Origin: JACQID01 sp035290885
Lineage (GTDB): Archaea > Aenigmatarchaeota > Aenigmatarchaeia > GW2011-AR5
Direction: 5' to 3'
NCBI GenBank assembly: GCA_035290885.1
Contig: DATDTL010000027.1
Span: 1-17,412 of the forward strand
DNA: 17,412 nt
Made by a program: the position numbers and the translations under genes. The stretch's first letter is position 1, and each line of letters opens with the position of its first letter. A model generated the notes under the pieces. It had not been told where the DNA came from. It saw only the letters and a list, made by a program, of their open reading frames with translations, and made no database searches. Below, piece after piece: positions 1-6,360 of this stretch.

Positions 1-945
1 AGTCCGGACCGCGACGGACACGGGCTCCGCCACGCCGATGGCGTACGCAAGCTGTATCTCGCACCTGCCTGCGACCCCGGCCGCCACTATGTTCTTTGCC
101 ATGTAACGGGCCATATATGCGCCGGACCGGTCGACCTTGGAGGGGTCTTTCCCGGAGAAACAGCCTCCTCCGTGCGGAACCGCAGGTCCATAAGAATCCA
201 CGACTATCTTCCTTCCGGTTATGCCCGTATCGGCCAGCGTTCCGCCTATCACGAACCTTCCGGTTCCGTTTATGACGAAAGCCGTCTTGTTGTCAAGCAG
301 GACCGGGGGAATAACGTTTCTGATTATTTTTTCCGCCACGTCCTTCCTTACCTGCTCTTCAAGGATGCTTCCCTCATGCTGGGCCGCGATGACGACCGCG
401 CCGACCCTTCCGGGCGCCCCGTTTTCATATTCCACGGTCACCTGGCTTTTTCCGTCCGGCCTCAGGTACGGCAATATACCCTGCTTCCGCACCTCGGCAA
501 ATCTTTTCATGAGCTTGTGCGCCAGCGTGATGGGCAGCGGCATCAATTCGGGCGTTTCGTCACATGCATAGCCTACCATTATGCCCTGGTCTCCTGCGCC
601 CTGCTCCCCGGCCGGCTTGTTGACGCCCAGCGCTATGTCGGGGGATTGCCCGGTCACGGAAACCATTATGCTGCATGTCTCGCAGCCGATTCCGTCCTTC
701 GGGTCGTCCATCCCTATTTCCTTCAGCGTTCTTCTGACCACCGACGGTATGTCAACGGACGCCGACGTCGTAATCTGCCCTGTGACGATGACCGTGCCCT
801 GCATTATCAGGGTCTCGCAATCCACCCTTGCGCCGGGATCCTTCTCCAGGATAGCGTCCAGGACCGCGTCCGATATCTGGTCCGATGCTTTATCCGCATG
901 CCCTTCGGCCACGGATTCAGCGGTCAGAAGGCATCTGTCAGACAT
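1..945 (-). CDS. metK: S-adenosylmethionine synthetase, bacterial type (3' end outside window)
   Basis: Makes S-adenosylmethionine from methionine and ATP in the cytoplasm. The reading frame is open from the ATG at 945 to the window edge (315 codons); bacterial MetK is usually about 380-400 residues, so the last quarter is missing. Signatures seen: TAESVAEGHADKASDQISDA near the N-terminus (the ATP-binding His is kept; the usual GHPDK reads GHADK), ARVDCETL, GAGDQGIMVGYA, the P-loop-like GGGCFSGKDPSKVDRSGAY (usual GGGAFSGKD, so Ala to Cys) and VAGRCEIQLAYAIGVAEPVS. These belong to the bacterial/eukaryotic MetK family, not the divergent archaeal MAT family. An AAATAC box near 966-971 lies about 25 bp before the ATG, suggesting a leaderless transcript. 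The gene appears to be single. The bacterial type suggests ancient horizontal acquisition. Confidence 0.95.
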   Translation of the reverse strand, partial: MSDRCLLTAESVAEGHADKASDQISDAVLDAILEKDPGARVDCETLIMQGTVIVTGQITTSASVDIPSVVRRTLKEIGMDDPKDGIGCETCSIMVSVTGQSPDIALGVNKPAGEQGAGDQGIMVGYACDETPELMPLPITLAHKLMKRFAEVRKQGILPYLRPDGKSQVTVEYENGAPGRVGAVVIAAQHEGSILEEQVRKDVAEKIIRNVIPPVLLDNKTAFVINGTGRFVIGGTLADTGITGRKIVVDSYGPAVPHGGGCFSGKDPSKVDRSGAYMARYMAKNIVAAGVAGRCEIQLAYAIGVAEPVSVAVRT

Positions 946-1048
946 AAAAATATAGCGCAGCCAAAGTATTTCAACCGATGCGCCGACCATGCCGCGATAT
1001 GGCAATCACAGCTTCTGATCCGCGAAAAATCCGCCGAACTTTATAGTT

Positions 1049-1180
1049 AACCCAGTAAAGATTCCGTATATGATTTACTGGGTTCACATATATAGCATGT
1101 GACATAAATAATAAGCATATTATGATGTCACTGATATATGTAGAAGACATGGCATTTGCAACAAAACTAATGTCTTCTAC
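1049..1180. repeat. Run of perfect inverted repeats (first half of hairpin array)
   Basis: Consecutive inverted repeats, read directly: AACCCAGTAAA (1049-1059) with TTTACTGGGTT (1074-1084), 11/11 pairs; TCACAT (1084-1089) with ATGTGA (1097-1102); GTGACAT (1099-1105) with ATGTCAC (1125-1131), having a further ATAAT/ATTAT pair inside (1108-1112, 1119-1123); and GTAGAAGACAT (1140-1150) with ATGTCTTCTAC (1170-1180), 11/11 pairs. The arms of different hairpins are unrelated in sequence, so this is not a direct-repeat or CRISPR array. No convincing gene covers it. Function unknown: a structured RNA, a binding or replication region, or a non-coding mobile element are all possible. Confidence 0.8.
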
Positions 1181-1282
1181 TATAGTTCCCAAGGAAGTAA
1201 TACATATGGTCAAGCAACGCTTGACCTGTACAGGAGAACCATGGTTCTCCAAGTACATTGCTTGTTTCCTTGGAGAACTATA
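1181..1282. repeat. Nested cruciform-like element with 16-17 bp terminal inverted repeats
   Basis: Outer arms TATAGTTCCCAAGGAA (1181-1196) and, on the other strand, TATAGTTCTCCAAGGAA (1282-1266) match except for one inserted base. They enclose GGTCAAGC-aac-GCTTGACC (1208-1226, 8 bp stem, 3 nt loop) and the perfect 18-bp palindrome 1233-1250 (GGAGAACC-AT-GGTTCTCC), itself flanked by TGTAC (1227-1231) and GTACA (1253-1257). The motif GTTCTCCAAG recurs in the outer and inner arms. The shape is a multi-branched fold bounded by terminal inverted repeats, such as a tiny MITE-like element or a structured RNA could have. Which strand is used cannot be told from sequence. Confidence 0.75.
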
Positions 1283-1296
1283 AATGTTTTGCCGCA

Positions 1297-1340
1297 GTAA
1301 ATATATTTACCGACTCCGGATTTTACTTCTTTTCCGGAGT
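1297..1340. repeat. Two further inverted repeats just before the zinc-ribbon gene
   Basis: GTAAATATATTTAC (1297-1310) is a perfect 14-bp palindrome. ACTCCGGA (1313-1320) pairs perfectly with TCCGGAGT (1333-1340). They end the hairpin run and lie directly before the Shine-Dalgarno GAGGTG at 1346-1351 of the next gene, so they may act as its operator or 5' UTR structure. Confidence 0.6.
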
Positions 1341-1357
1341 ATAACAGAGGTGAAACG

Positions 1358-1693
1358 ATGCCACAGCAGACGCTGACACCTCAGCAGAAGCAGAAATGGA
1401 AGAACTGCCCGAAATGCCAGGGATGGATACCTGAATCATGGCAGCGACATGCGAAATGCGGCTGGATTGTAGAAGAACAACCAGAACAGCAGCCTGAAAC
1501 CAAAAGCAGGAAAACGGGCGTAGATGCGAAGATCGCCGGATTCGCCGATATTTACAGGCAATGCAAGGCGGCCATAGAGCGCATCTATGGAACAACGGCG
1601 CTGGCGCCCGAACACATAGCGGCCGTAAACACGCTGTTCATTCAGGTCGCGCGGGAAAAACATTTCCAGGATATTCAATCCGAAAGGCCCTGA
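1358..1693 (+). CDS. Small zinc-ribbon protein of unknown function
   Basis: 111 residues. Near the N-terminus the motif NCPKCQGWIPESWQRHAKCGW gives a C17-x2-C20 pair followed by H31-x2-C34, a single zinc-binding knuckle unit. A Gln/Glu/Pro-rich linker follows (about 38-55) and then a helical C-terminal half (about 56-105, DAKIAGFADIYRQCKAAIERIY and HIAAVNTLFIQVARE). The layout resembles small archaeal chromosomal, plasmid or viral proteins that pair one zinc ribbon with a helical tail, but I cannot name the family. The ATG at 1358 has the Shine-Dalgarno GAGGTG at 1346-1351, so unlike many neighbours it is not leaderless. It lies just downstream of the hairpin array, which may control it or belong with it. 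An oligo-T tract follows the stop. Confidence 0.75.
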   Translation: MPQQTLTPQQKQKWKNCPKCQGWIPESWQRHAKCGWIVEEQPEQQPETKSRKTGVDAKIAGFADIYRQCKAAIERIYGTTALAPEHIAAVNTLFIQVAREKHFQDIQSERP

Positions 1694-1697
1694 GACT

Positions 1698-1717
1698 ATT
1701 ATTTTTATTTTATTTTT
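1698..1717 (+). terminator. Oligo-T terminator after the zinc-ribbon gene
   Basis: Starting just after the stop codon (1691-1693), the + strand runs almost entirely in T with interspersed A (ATTTTTATTTTATTTTT). Archaeal RNA polymerase typically terminates at such T tracts without a hairpin. Confidence 0.5.
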
Positions 1718-1779
1718 GAATTGCGCCATGCAATGAAGCATTGTAAAAATGCGCTGAGAGACGCCGAGACTGCCAACGT

Positions 1780-2262
1780 TCAGGCGTTGAGGATCCAGAC
1801 GTAATAATTAAGGACGGCTGCGAACGTCACCCACAAGATATACGGCACCATCATATAGGCTGCTCTTTTGTCTATCTTCATGAATTGCCATATCGTGGCG
1901 CCTATCATCGCCCATAATGCCAGTATCTCCGTGAACGCGAGCGCGGGATTCCGCAGCCCGAAGAATAGAATCGACCAGATTACGTTCAGGGCAAGCTGAA
2001 ATCCGAAAACTATGGCAGCTTTTCTCGCTTCCTTGCCGGGACGCTTTAAGATAAGATAGAGTGACGCGCCCATAAGAAGGTAAAGCAAAGTCCAGGCCGG
2101 CGCGAAGACCCACGAAGGGGGCATGAATTCGGGCTTGACGAGGAATGCATACCAGCCGCTTATCGAAGGATAAGTGAAAACCGCTCCTATGACGCCAGCA
2201 GCCTGCGGTATTGCCAGGGCAAAAACCAGCTTGGCGATATCAAGCTTTTTTCCCGGCGCCAT
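1780..2262 (-). CDS. tspO: TspO/MBR family membrane protein
   Basis: 160 residues, about the family's usual length. TspO proteins have five transmembrane helices and bind porphyrins and other hydrophobic ligands. Family motifs seen in order: PEFMPPSWVFAPAWTLLYLLMGASLY (about 44-69), FQLALNVIWSILFFGLRNPALAF (about 88-110) and MVPYILWVTFAAVLNYYVWILN near the C-terminus (the usual W.P.LLW..FA..LN...W.LN). On the minus strand, TTTAAG at about 2285-2290 lies about 26 bp before the ATG, so transcription is probably leaderless. It is monocistronic: the zinc-ribbon gene converges on it and the membrane-protein pair diverges from it. The physiological role in this organism is unknown; tetrapyrrole handling or stress response is inferred from the family only. 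Confidence 0.93.
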   Translation of the reverse strand: MAPGKKLDIAKLVFALAIPQAAGVIGAVFTYPSISGWYAFLVKPEFMPPSWVFAPAWTLLYLLMGASLYLILKRPGKEARKAAIVFGFQLALNVIWSILFFGLRNPALAFTEILALWAMIGATIWQFMKIDKRAAYMMVPYILWVTFAAVLNYYVWILNA

Positions 2263-2284
2263 TGCATTATCTTGACGGCGCCGG

Positions 2285-2290
2285 CTTAAA
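2285..2290 (-). promoter_or_regulatory. TATA-like box for tspO
   Basis: TTTAAG on the minus strand, centred about 26 bp upstream of the tspO ATG at 2262, the archaeal TATA position for a leaderless start. Confidence 0.45.
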
Positions 2291-2354
2291 GCTTCTCGCG
2301 CTGGAAATCCGTCCCTGCAAGAGTGTCTTACTGATACGGGATGCCGCCAGCGGC

Positions 2355-2373
2355 GGGCTTTGTTACAAAAGTC
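2355..2373 (+). repeat. Solo copy of the 6394 element's terminal repeat
   Basis: GGGCTTTGTTACAAAAGT (2355-2372) matches GGGCTTTGTTTTAAAAGT (6395-6412), the left end of the inserted element, at 16 of 18 positions. It sits alone in the 238-bp gap between tspO and the membrane-protein pair; no transposase relic is visible beside it. It may be a decayed solo end or MITE remnant. The rest of this gap holds only the two divergent promoters. Confidence 0.45.
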
Positions 2374-2469
2374 TTTTTACGTCCCACAGGTTGATATGCT
2401 TAACCAATCCAACGCAACCGATTGTGTTCTATATCCATTTACGCAACAACGCTGCCAGCGGTGACATCC

Positions 2470-2477
2470 TTTAAATA
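2470..2477 (+). promoter_or_regulatory. TATA box for the membrane-protein pair
   Basis: TTTAAATA centred about 27 bp before the ATG at 2501, with no Shine-Dalgarno between them, a textbook archaeal leaderless promoter. Confidence 0.7.
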
Positions 2478-2500
2478 CGCTATCCGACGATATACCCTTT

Positions 2501-3340
2501 ATGCACGTTGACTACGGCAAGATATTCGGCGGCGCCTTAAGATACGCGTTTTCTGCGGACAAACTGCTTCCGATGTTCACGGTATATGCCGTGATGGTTC
2601 TTTCCCTGGTGTTTGTAGGAAGCGCGGCTCTGGATGCCTCCGGCACTACCGAGGCCTTTGCAGTTTCCCTGATCGGGGGCATTGCGCTGTTTGCCGTCGT
2701 TTTCATGGCGCTCATTCTCGTTTCCATATTCCTGGCCATAGCCTACACCCACAACGCGTTCCACCATGCGAAAGGCGGCCATGAAAAACTTTCCGCTTCG
2801 TATGATTACGCGAAAACCAAGTACCTGAAGACGCTGGGGGCAACTGTGATGACGTATGTGGTCGCATTTGCCGCCGGTATCATGCTCTTTCCCCTTTCCA
2901 TCATCGGAATATTTGACGACTCCATCGGCCTCCTGATAGCAAGGATTATAATAGAAAATGCAGTGAACATTGCAATCTCATTGGCCCTGCTCCTCTATTT
3001 GCCCATAATAGTTCTGGAGAGCAAGGGCCTGATAGACTCGCTCAAGGAAAGCTTCGGCACGTTCCGGAAAAACGCCAAGGCCATGCTCATATACTGGCTG
3101 ATATGGCTTGTCATGTTCATGATATTGCTTATTCCGGCTGCGCTCATAATGATCTTCGGCGTGAACGCCATCATGCCGGGCGCGGCTGGCATGCAATCCC
3201 TTGCCGCGGCCGTAAAAGCCGCCATGCCTCTGTTAGCGCTCCTTGCAATAGCATTGGCCGCCATAGTCGCTTATATGCAGGTATTTTATATGGCGTCGGT
3301 ATCGTATCTGTATGCCCAGTTGAGGCACACAAGGCGATGA
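2501..3340 (+). CDS. Polytopic membrane protein, paralogue 1 of a tandem pair
   Basis: 279 residues with about six hydrophobic segments (roughly 24-44, 53-83, 112-136, 150-172, 193-222 and 240-273) and no signal peptide. It opens with HVDYGKIFGGALRYAFSADK. Other notable segments are the polar loop HHAKGGHEKLSASYDYAKTKY followed by LKTLGAT (about 88-117) and the conserved run YLPIIVLESKGLIDSLKESF (about 165-185). All three recur in the next gene, so the pair arose by duplication. The overall form is like archaeal membrane proteins of the DUF4013 / glycerophosphodiesterase-membrane-domain kind, but I cannot assign a family or substrate. Start: leaderless, from the TATA box at 2470-2477. The next gene begins 2 bp after the stop, so they are co-transcribed and may form a hetero-oligomer. 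Confidence 0.85.
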   Translation: MHVDYGKIFGGALRYAFSADKLLPMFTVYAVMVLSLVFVGSAALDASGTTEAFAVSLIGGIALFAVVFMALILVSIFLAIAYTHNAFHHAKGGHEKLSASYDYAKTKYLKTLGATVMTYVVAFAAGIMLFPLSIIGIFDDSIGLLIARIIIENAVNIAISLALLLYLPIIVLESKGLIDSLKESFGTFRKNAKAMLIYWLIWLVMFMILLIPAALIMIFGVNAIMPGAAGMQSLAAAVKAAMPLLALLAIALAAIVAYMQVFYMASVSYLYAQLRHTRR

Positions 3341-3341
3341 T

Positions 3342-4124
3342 ATGGAAATAGATTACGGAAAAATTTTCGGCAGGGCGGCGGCCTACAGCTTCTCGGCCCA
3401 CAGGCTTGTGCCCATGCTTGCAATAAACGCAGCCGTGCTGCTGGCGGCCCTTATGATAACTCAAAGCATACTTGTGAGCGTTGCCGGCGGCTCCTTGGGT
3501 GCGTTATTTTCCGCAATAGGGATTTTCGTGATAATACTGATAATCACGGCCATTGCCGCCATATTCTTTGTCACCGCATATATCCATGACGCGAACGACT
3601 ACTGGAAAGGCAAGAATCTTGATATATATCATTCCTACAGGTATGCAAGAACCAAATATCTCAAGATGCTGGGTGCTACGATTCTTGTGGGCATTATAAG
3701 CGCTGCCATAAGCATGGCAGTCGGCCTCCCCGTCATAAACGCGGCGGTTGGCGTAATCGTAGGCCTCGTCTTCATGATGTACACGCCCATAATCGTGCTC
3801 GAAAGCAGGGGGCTCGTAGATTCCATGAAGGAGAGCTACGGCATTTTCATGCGGAACAAGTTTGACGTCTTCACCTATTGGTGGGTCCTGACCGGAATAC
3901 AACTGGCAATTTTCGTCGTCTCGCTTATTCCCCTCGCAATATTTTCATGGCCCGCGATAGCGGCGGCGATAGGAGGCACGCCGGTCGCGCAGGCCGTTCA
4001 GGCCAATGCAACGGCCATATCCCTCGGCATACTCGGAATGAGCGCCGTGCTTTCATACTCCACGGTCTTCGGGCTCTCGTCGCTCACGTTCATGTACGCT
4101 TCACTGAAGCACGTCAGAAAGTAG
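3342..4124 (+). CDS. Polytopic membrane protein, paralogue 2 of a tandem pair
   Basis: 260 residues with about six hydrophobic segments. It shares with the preceding protein the N-terminus (EIDYGKIFGRAAAYSFSAHR), the loop DIYHSYRYARTKYLKMLGAT and the segment YTPIIVLESRGLVDSMKESY. The shared xYxPIIVLES[KR]GLxDSxKES motif sits just after a transmembrane segment and is the most conserved part, so it is probably the functional core. The ATG overlaps nothing and lies 2 bp after the upstream stop (3338-3340), implying one transcript. The last 11 bp overlap the 3' end of the converging zinc-ribbon gene (4114-4124). Function unknown. Confidence 0.85.
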   Translation: MEIDYGKIFGRAAAYSFSAHRLVPMLAINAAVLLAALMITQSILVSVAGGSLGALFSAIGIFVIILIITAIAAIFFVTAYIHDANDYWKGKNLDIYHSYRYARTKYLKMLGATILVGIISAAISMAVGLPVINAAVGVIVGLVFMMYTPIIVLESRGLVDSMKESYGIFMRNKFDVFTYWWVLTGIQLAIFVVSLIPLAIFSWPAIAAAIGGTPVAQAVQANATAISLGILGMSAVLSYSTVFGLSSLTFMYASLKHVRK

Positions 4125-4665
4125 GCAGTTCTTCTTCCGGCCGGGCGGGCTTTTCTAAGGCTTTCTCAGGGATTGCGGCCTTGAACTTTTCTAGAATCTT
4201 TGAAAAATCAGGCAATTTCACGCCGTTCTCTTTGCCCTCAGGCTTTTCCTCTGCCTTCTCAGGAACCGGTTCTTTGCCATCGGCCGCTTTCTTGACGCTG
4301 GCAAGCTTGAACAGCTTCACGGCAAGCTTGTCCTTGAGCGGCATGTCGTCCCATTTGTAGAAATGTATTATCCGGAAGCCGCATATCTGGCATTCGTCGT
4401 GCTTCACCGGCGACAAAAAGTTCTTCTCGCACTTGCTGCAATAGTACCTGAAATACCCTTCGCCTATAAGGGGATGTTTCTGCTTCGCCGAAAGCTGCTT
4501 AAGAGGAGACGAGCAGAATTTGCAGCTGTCCATGGCCAGAACGGAGTCAAAACTCCTTGCGCACTTTTCGCAGAGGTAAAGGAAATTGAACCGCTTCTCA
4601 CGGAATGCGTCGAAATCGTCCAGATCGCCTACTCCCCTGTCAGTGATAGGAGAAGTGGATTCCAT
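4114..4665 (-). CDS. Double zinc-ribbon protein with charged C-terminal tail
   Basis: 183 residues. Two zinc ribbons: CEKC...CKFC (about 32-51) and CSKC...CQIC (about 76-95), each with two CxxC knuckles. A mixed segment follows (FYKWDDMPLKDKLAVKLFKLASVKKAADG) and then a Lys/Glu/Pro-rich, probably unfolded tail (about 128-183) with repeated EKAEEKPEGKE-like stretches. The start at 4665 lies 2 bp after the stop of the 96-aa gene, so the two form an operon. The 3' end overlaps the converging membrane-protein gene by 11 bp. Zinc-ribbon proteins of this kind often bind nucleic acids or ribosomes, but nothing in the sequence fixes a role. Confidence 0.8.
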   Translation of the reverse strand: MESTSPITDRGVGDLDDFDAFREKRFNFLYLCEKCARSFDSVLAMDSCKFCSSPLKQLSAKQKHPLIGEGYFRYYCSKCEKNFLSPVKHDECQICGFRIIHFYKWDDMPLKDKLAVKLFKLASVKKAADGKEPVPEKAEEKPEGKENGVKLPDFSKILEKFKAAIPEKALEKPARPEEELPTF

Positions 4666-4667
4666 AT

Positions 4668-4958
4668 CTATCCCATGAAGCTGCCGAAGCCCTGCAGGGC
4701 TGCGTTTTCCTGGTCCTCGATTTTCTGGAGCACGATCTCTTTTTTGCCGTGCTTTATTGCCATCGTCTTGAGAAGCTCGCGCGCCTTTGCAATGCCCTCT
4801 GCAGAGCAGTCAACTATTATAAAATACCCTTCTTCCTTGATGTCCAGCGAAGCCGCAGCGCGAAGCATAATGCTGCCCCTGCTGACGACGTCGTCCTTCT
4901 TCAAGGCGTCCTCGGCCTTGAGCTTGTCTTCCGGCTTGACAAGAAAAACCTCTTTCAT
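4668..4958 (-). CDS. Conserved hypothetical protein, 96 aa
   Basis: A soluble alpha/beta protein without Cys pairs or membrane segments. It has a central strand GYFIIVDCSAEGI (about 44-56) flanked by a helical KAEDALKKDD segment and KARELLKTMAIKHGKKE, and ends in QENAALQGFGSFMG, a Gly-rich tail. It resembles small conserved archaeal proteins with an ACT- or ferredoxin-like fold, but I cannot name it. TATAAATA at 4981-4988 (minus strand) is centred 26-27 bp before the ATG at 4958, so the transcript is leaderless. It is the first gene of the two-gene operon with the double zinc-ribbon protein, which suggests a joint role. Confidence 0.75.
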   Translation of the reverse strand: MKEVFLVKPEDKLKAEDALKKDDVVSRGSIMLRAAASLDIKEEGYFIIVDCSAEGIAKARELLKTMAIKHGKKEIVLQKIEDQENAALQGFGSFMG

Positions 4959-4980
4959 AGCAATAATCCCTCGGGAAATT

Positions 4981-4988
4981 TATTTATA
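4981..4988 (-). promoter_or_regulatory. TATA box for the 4958-4114 operon
   Basis: TATAAATA on the minus strand, 26-27 bp before the ATG at 4958. No Shine-Dalgarno lies between, so translation is probably leaderless. Confidence 0.65.
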
Positions 4989-5082
4989 ATAGTAAAAAAC
5001 ATTAATTATGAAATAAACCGCAGGTAAAAATTCCATTATTATTGCAATTTACTATAACAGTATCCTATGGCGCCATTCAGAA

Positions 5083-5664
5083 TTAAGCTGCAACTTTCCT
5101 GTGTTTTTCCATAATGCGCTTTATCTTCTCGCGTTCCTTGTTGGAAGGCTTCCTCGCGCTTCTGCCCAGCTGCATGTAACGCCCTCCGTTATAAGCAACC
5201 GGTTTATTCTCCGAGACGGAAGCGGCAAGCACTTCGCCGACAAACATTGTGTGGTCGCCAAGGCGTATCGCCTTTACGAGCCTGCATTCCGCATTCATGG
5301 CGGTATCCTTGACCATCGGAACTTTTGCCTTTCGGCCACGGTAGAAACGGAATCCCAGCGCTTTAGATGCGGGTATCTTGTCGTATTGCCTGCCGGAATA
5401 GTTGCCCGCAACGCTCGCCAAAACCGCCTGCTTCGCGGACGCTATGCCAACGCCAAAGCGTTTCGTTGCGCGTATATTCTCCGCAGTGGCTTTCTCATGG
5501 CCTATTGATACCGCTATCAGGCCCGGCGAGTATGACGCTTGATGCGTCCATTCCGCTGCCATGATATTCGGGCCGTTTGGCCCGTCGCTTGTTATCAGGC
5601 CTACGTTTGTCACGAATTTCGTTGTCCTTTTGTCGCCCCATGGCAAGTCCATATAAATCACCAT
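5083..5664 (-). CDS. Flavin reductase-like (FMN-binding split-barrel) protein
   Basis: 193 residues, the normal size for the DIM6/NTAB flavin reductase family, which bind FMN in a split beta-barrel and reduce or carry flavin. Seen: NGPNIMAAEWTHQASYSPGLIAVSIGHEKATAENIR (about 32-67), matching the family's N-I-M-x-A-x-W..S..P.L..VSIG flavin-binding stretch, then FGVGIAS, GRKAKVPMV, NAECRLV and the barrel strand HTMFVGEVLAASV. The C-terminus is a basic helix (NKEREKIKRIMEKHRK). Start: an AATAAATT box at 5688-5695 is 27 bp before the ATG at 5664, favouring a leaderless MVIYMDL start; a second ATG at 5652 is preceded by GGTGAT and cannot be excluded. Physiological electron donor and acceptor are unknown. 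Confidence 0.85.
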   Translation of the reverse strand: MVIYMDLPWGDKRTTKFVTNVGLITSDGPNGPNIMAAEWTHQASYSPGLIAVSIGHEKATAENIRATKRFGVGIASAKQAVLASVAGNYSGRQYDKIPASKALGFRFYRGRKAKVPMVKDTAMNAECRLVKAIRLGDHTMFVGEVLAASVSENKPVAYNGGRYMQLGRSARKPSNKEREKIKRIMEKHRKVAA

Positions 5665-5690
5665 AAAAATGAAAGGGAAAAAACCAAAAT

Positions 5691-5957
5691 TTATTCCCCG
5701 AAAGCAACCCTCAATTTTGCGCGAAAGTCCTCGTATTCCCTGTCAGCCTCGCGCTCTTCTTTCATGCGGCTGCGCGATTCCCCAACGAGCAGAGCGGCTA
5801 TCTTGTCAAGCTTCTCGCCTTCCTCCTGCTCTATCTTTTGTTTTATGCGCTCAAAAAGCGCTGCCTTGTGCGCCAAAAGCGTCATTCGCGCCATCTCGCT
5901 TTCCATGGCATCGTATGCGCTTTCTTCGCAACTTTCCCCGCAAACTTCGTATCTCAT
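5691..5957 (-). CDS. Small charged helical protein, divergent from the PadR gene
   Basis: 88 residues (MRYEVCGESCEESAYDA...), nearly all predicted helix and rich in Glu, Lys and Arg, with likely coiled coils around 30-85 (ERIKQKIEQEEGEKLDKI and SRMKEEREADREYEDFRAKL). Two cysteines (CGESC) lie near the N-terminus. The start is the ATG at 5957 because GGAGG (5966-5970) sits 8 bases upstream; an in-frame TTG at 5990 would add 11 residues but overlaps the operator-like palindrome. It is transcribed away from the PadR-type regulator across a short shared control region, so it is the likely regulated target. Function unknown. Confidence 0.65.
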   Translation of the reverse strand: MRYEVCGESCEESAYDAMESEMARMTLLAHKAALFERIKQKIEQEEGEKLDKIAALLVGESRSRMKEEREADREYEDFRAKLRVAFGE

Positions 5958-5975
5958 CTCAAATCCCTCCTTTCC

Positions 5976-6049
5976 ATATCGGATATCCAATATAGGATGT
6001 CATATATAACGGCAGCGCAGATATTTAAATACATAGGATGACCTATATA
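5976..6049. promoter_or_regulatory. Operator-like palindromes between the divergent pair
   Basis: ATATCGGATATCCAATAT (5976-5993) is an 18-bp palindrome with one mismatch, centred on GGATATCC. ATAGGATGTCATATATA (5992-6008) recurs as ATAGGATGACCTATATA (6033-6049), and the second copy contains ATAGG-N4-CCTAT. PadR proteins commonly bind dyads of this size and repress their own gene and a divergent partner, so these are candidate operators. Confidence 0.5.
6024..6031 (+). promoter_or_regulatory. TATA box for the PadR-type gene
   Basis: TTTAAATA centred 25-26 bp before the ATG at 6053 but only about 10 bp before the upstream ATG at 6038, so it decides the start in favour of 6053. Confidence 0.65.
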
Positions 6050-6052
6050 TCT

Positions 6053-6352
6053 ATGGAGAACAGGTGCGACATGCGCGGGATGCTCTCGTTCCACGTCCTG
6101 TGGCTGCTTTCGCGAAAAAACATGAATGGCGAGGAGATAGCCACGGAAATCGGGAAGAGGAAAGGCGAGAAGCCCAAGGCAGGCACGATATACCCGGCCC
6201 TTAAAGATCTTCGGATCAAGGGCATGATAAAAGGCGAGAAGACCGGGAAGTCAATCGTATACTCTCTCACACCAGAAGGCAGAAAAACCATGAAATACGC
6301 GGTTGAATACTTCTGCCGGGCGTTCGGCGACATATTCCGGAGCGGGCAATAG
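6053..6352 (+). CDS. PadR-family transcriptional regulator
   Basis: 99 residues from the ATG at 6053 (an ATG at 6038 lies too close to the TATA box). A winged helix-turn-helix fills the protein: MRGMLSFHVLWLLSRKNMNGEEIATEIGKRKGEKPKAGTIYPALKDLRIKGMIKGEKTG, with the PadR hallmark AGTIYPALKDL in the recognition helix, the wing KSIVYSLTPEGRKTM, and a short C-terminal helix for dimerisation. It is a short PadR of subfamily-2 size. The neighbouring divergent promoter has palindromes that fit autoregulation and control of the 88-aa gene. The effector is unknown. The stop overlaps a CGGGC-loop-GCCCG hairpin (6343-6356), followed by T-rich sequence, a probable end of transcription. Confidence 0.88.
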   Translation: MENRCDMRGMLSFHVLWLLSRKNMNGEEIATEIGKRKGEKPKAGTIYPALKDLRIKGMIKGEKTGKSIVYSLTPEGRKTMKYAVEYFCRAFGDIFRSGQ

Positions 6353-6360
6353 CCCGGCTG

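Noticed and set aside
172..1050. Plus-strand open frame of 292 codons
   Set aside because: It is the complement of metK, whose motifs are unmistakable; the plus-strand protein has no recognisable features and biased composition.
971..1258. Minus-strand open frame of 95 codons across the hairpin array
   Set aside because: It runs through the inverted repeats, has no ribosome site or TATA box at a proper distance, and its protein looks like translated repeat.
1049..1340. CRISPR array
   Set aside because: The hairpin arms are all different; there is no repeated unit and no cas gene.
6038..6052. Upstream ATG for the PadR gene
   Set aside because: It lies only about 10 bp from the centre of the TATA box, so the transcript would begin after it.
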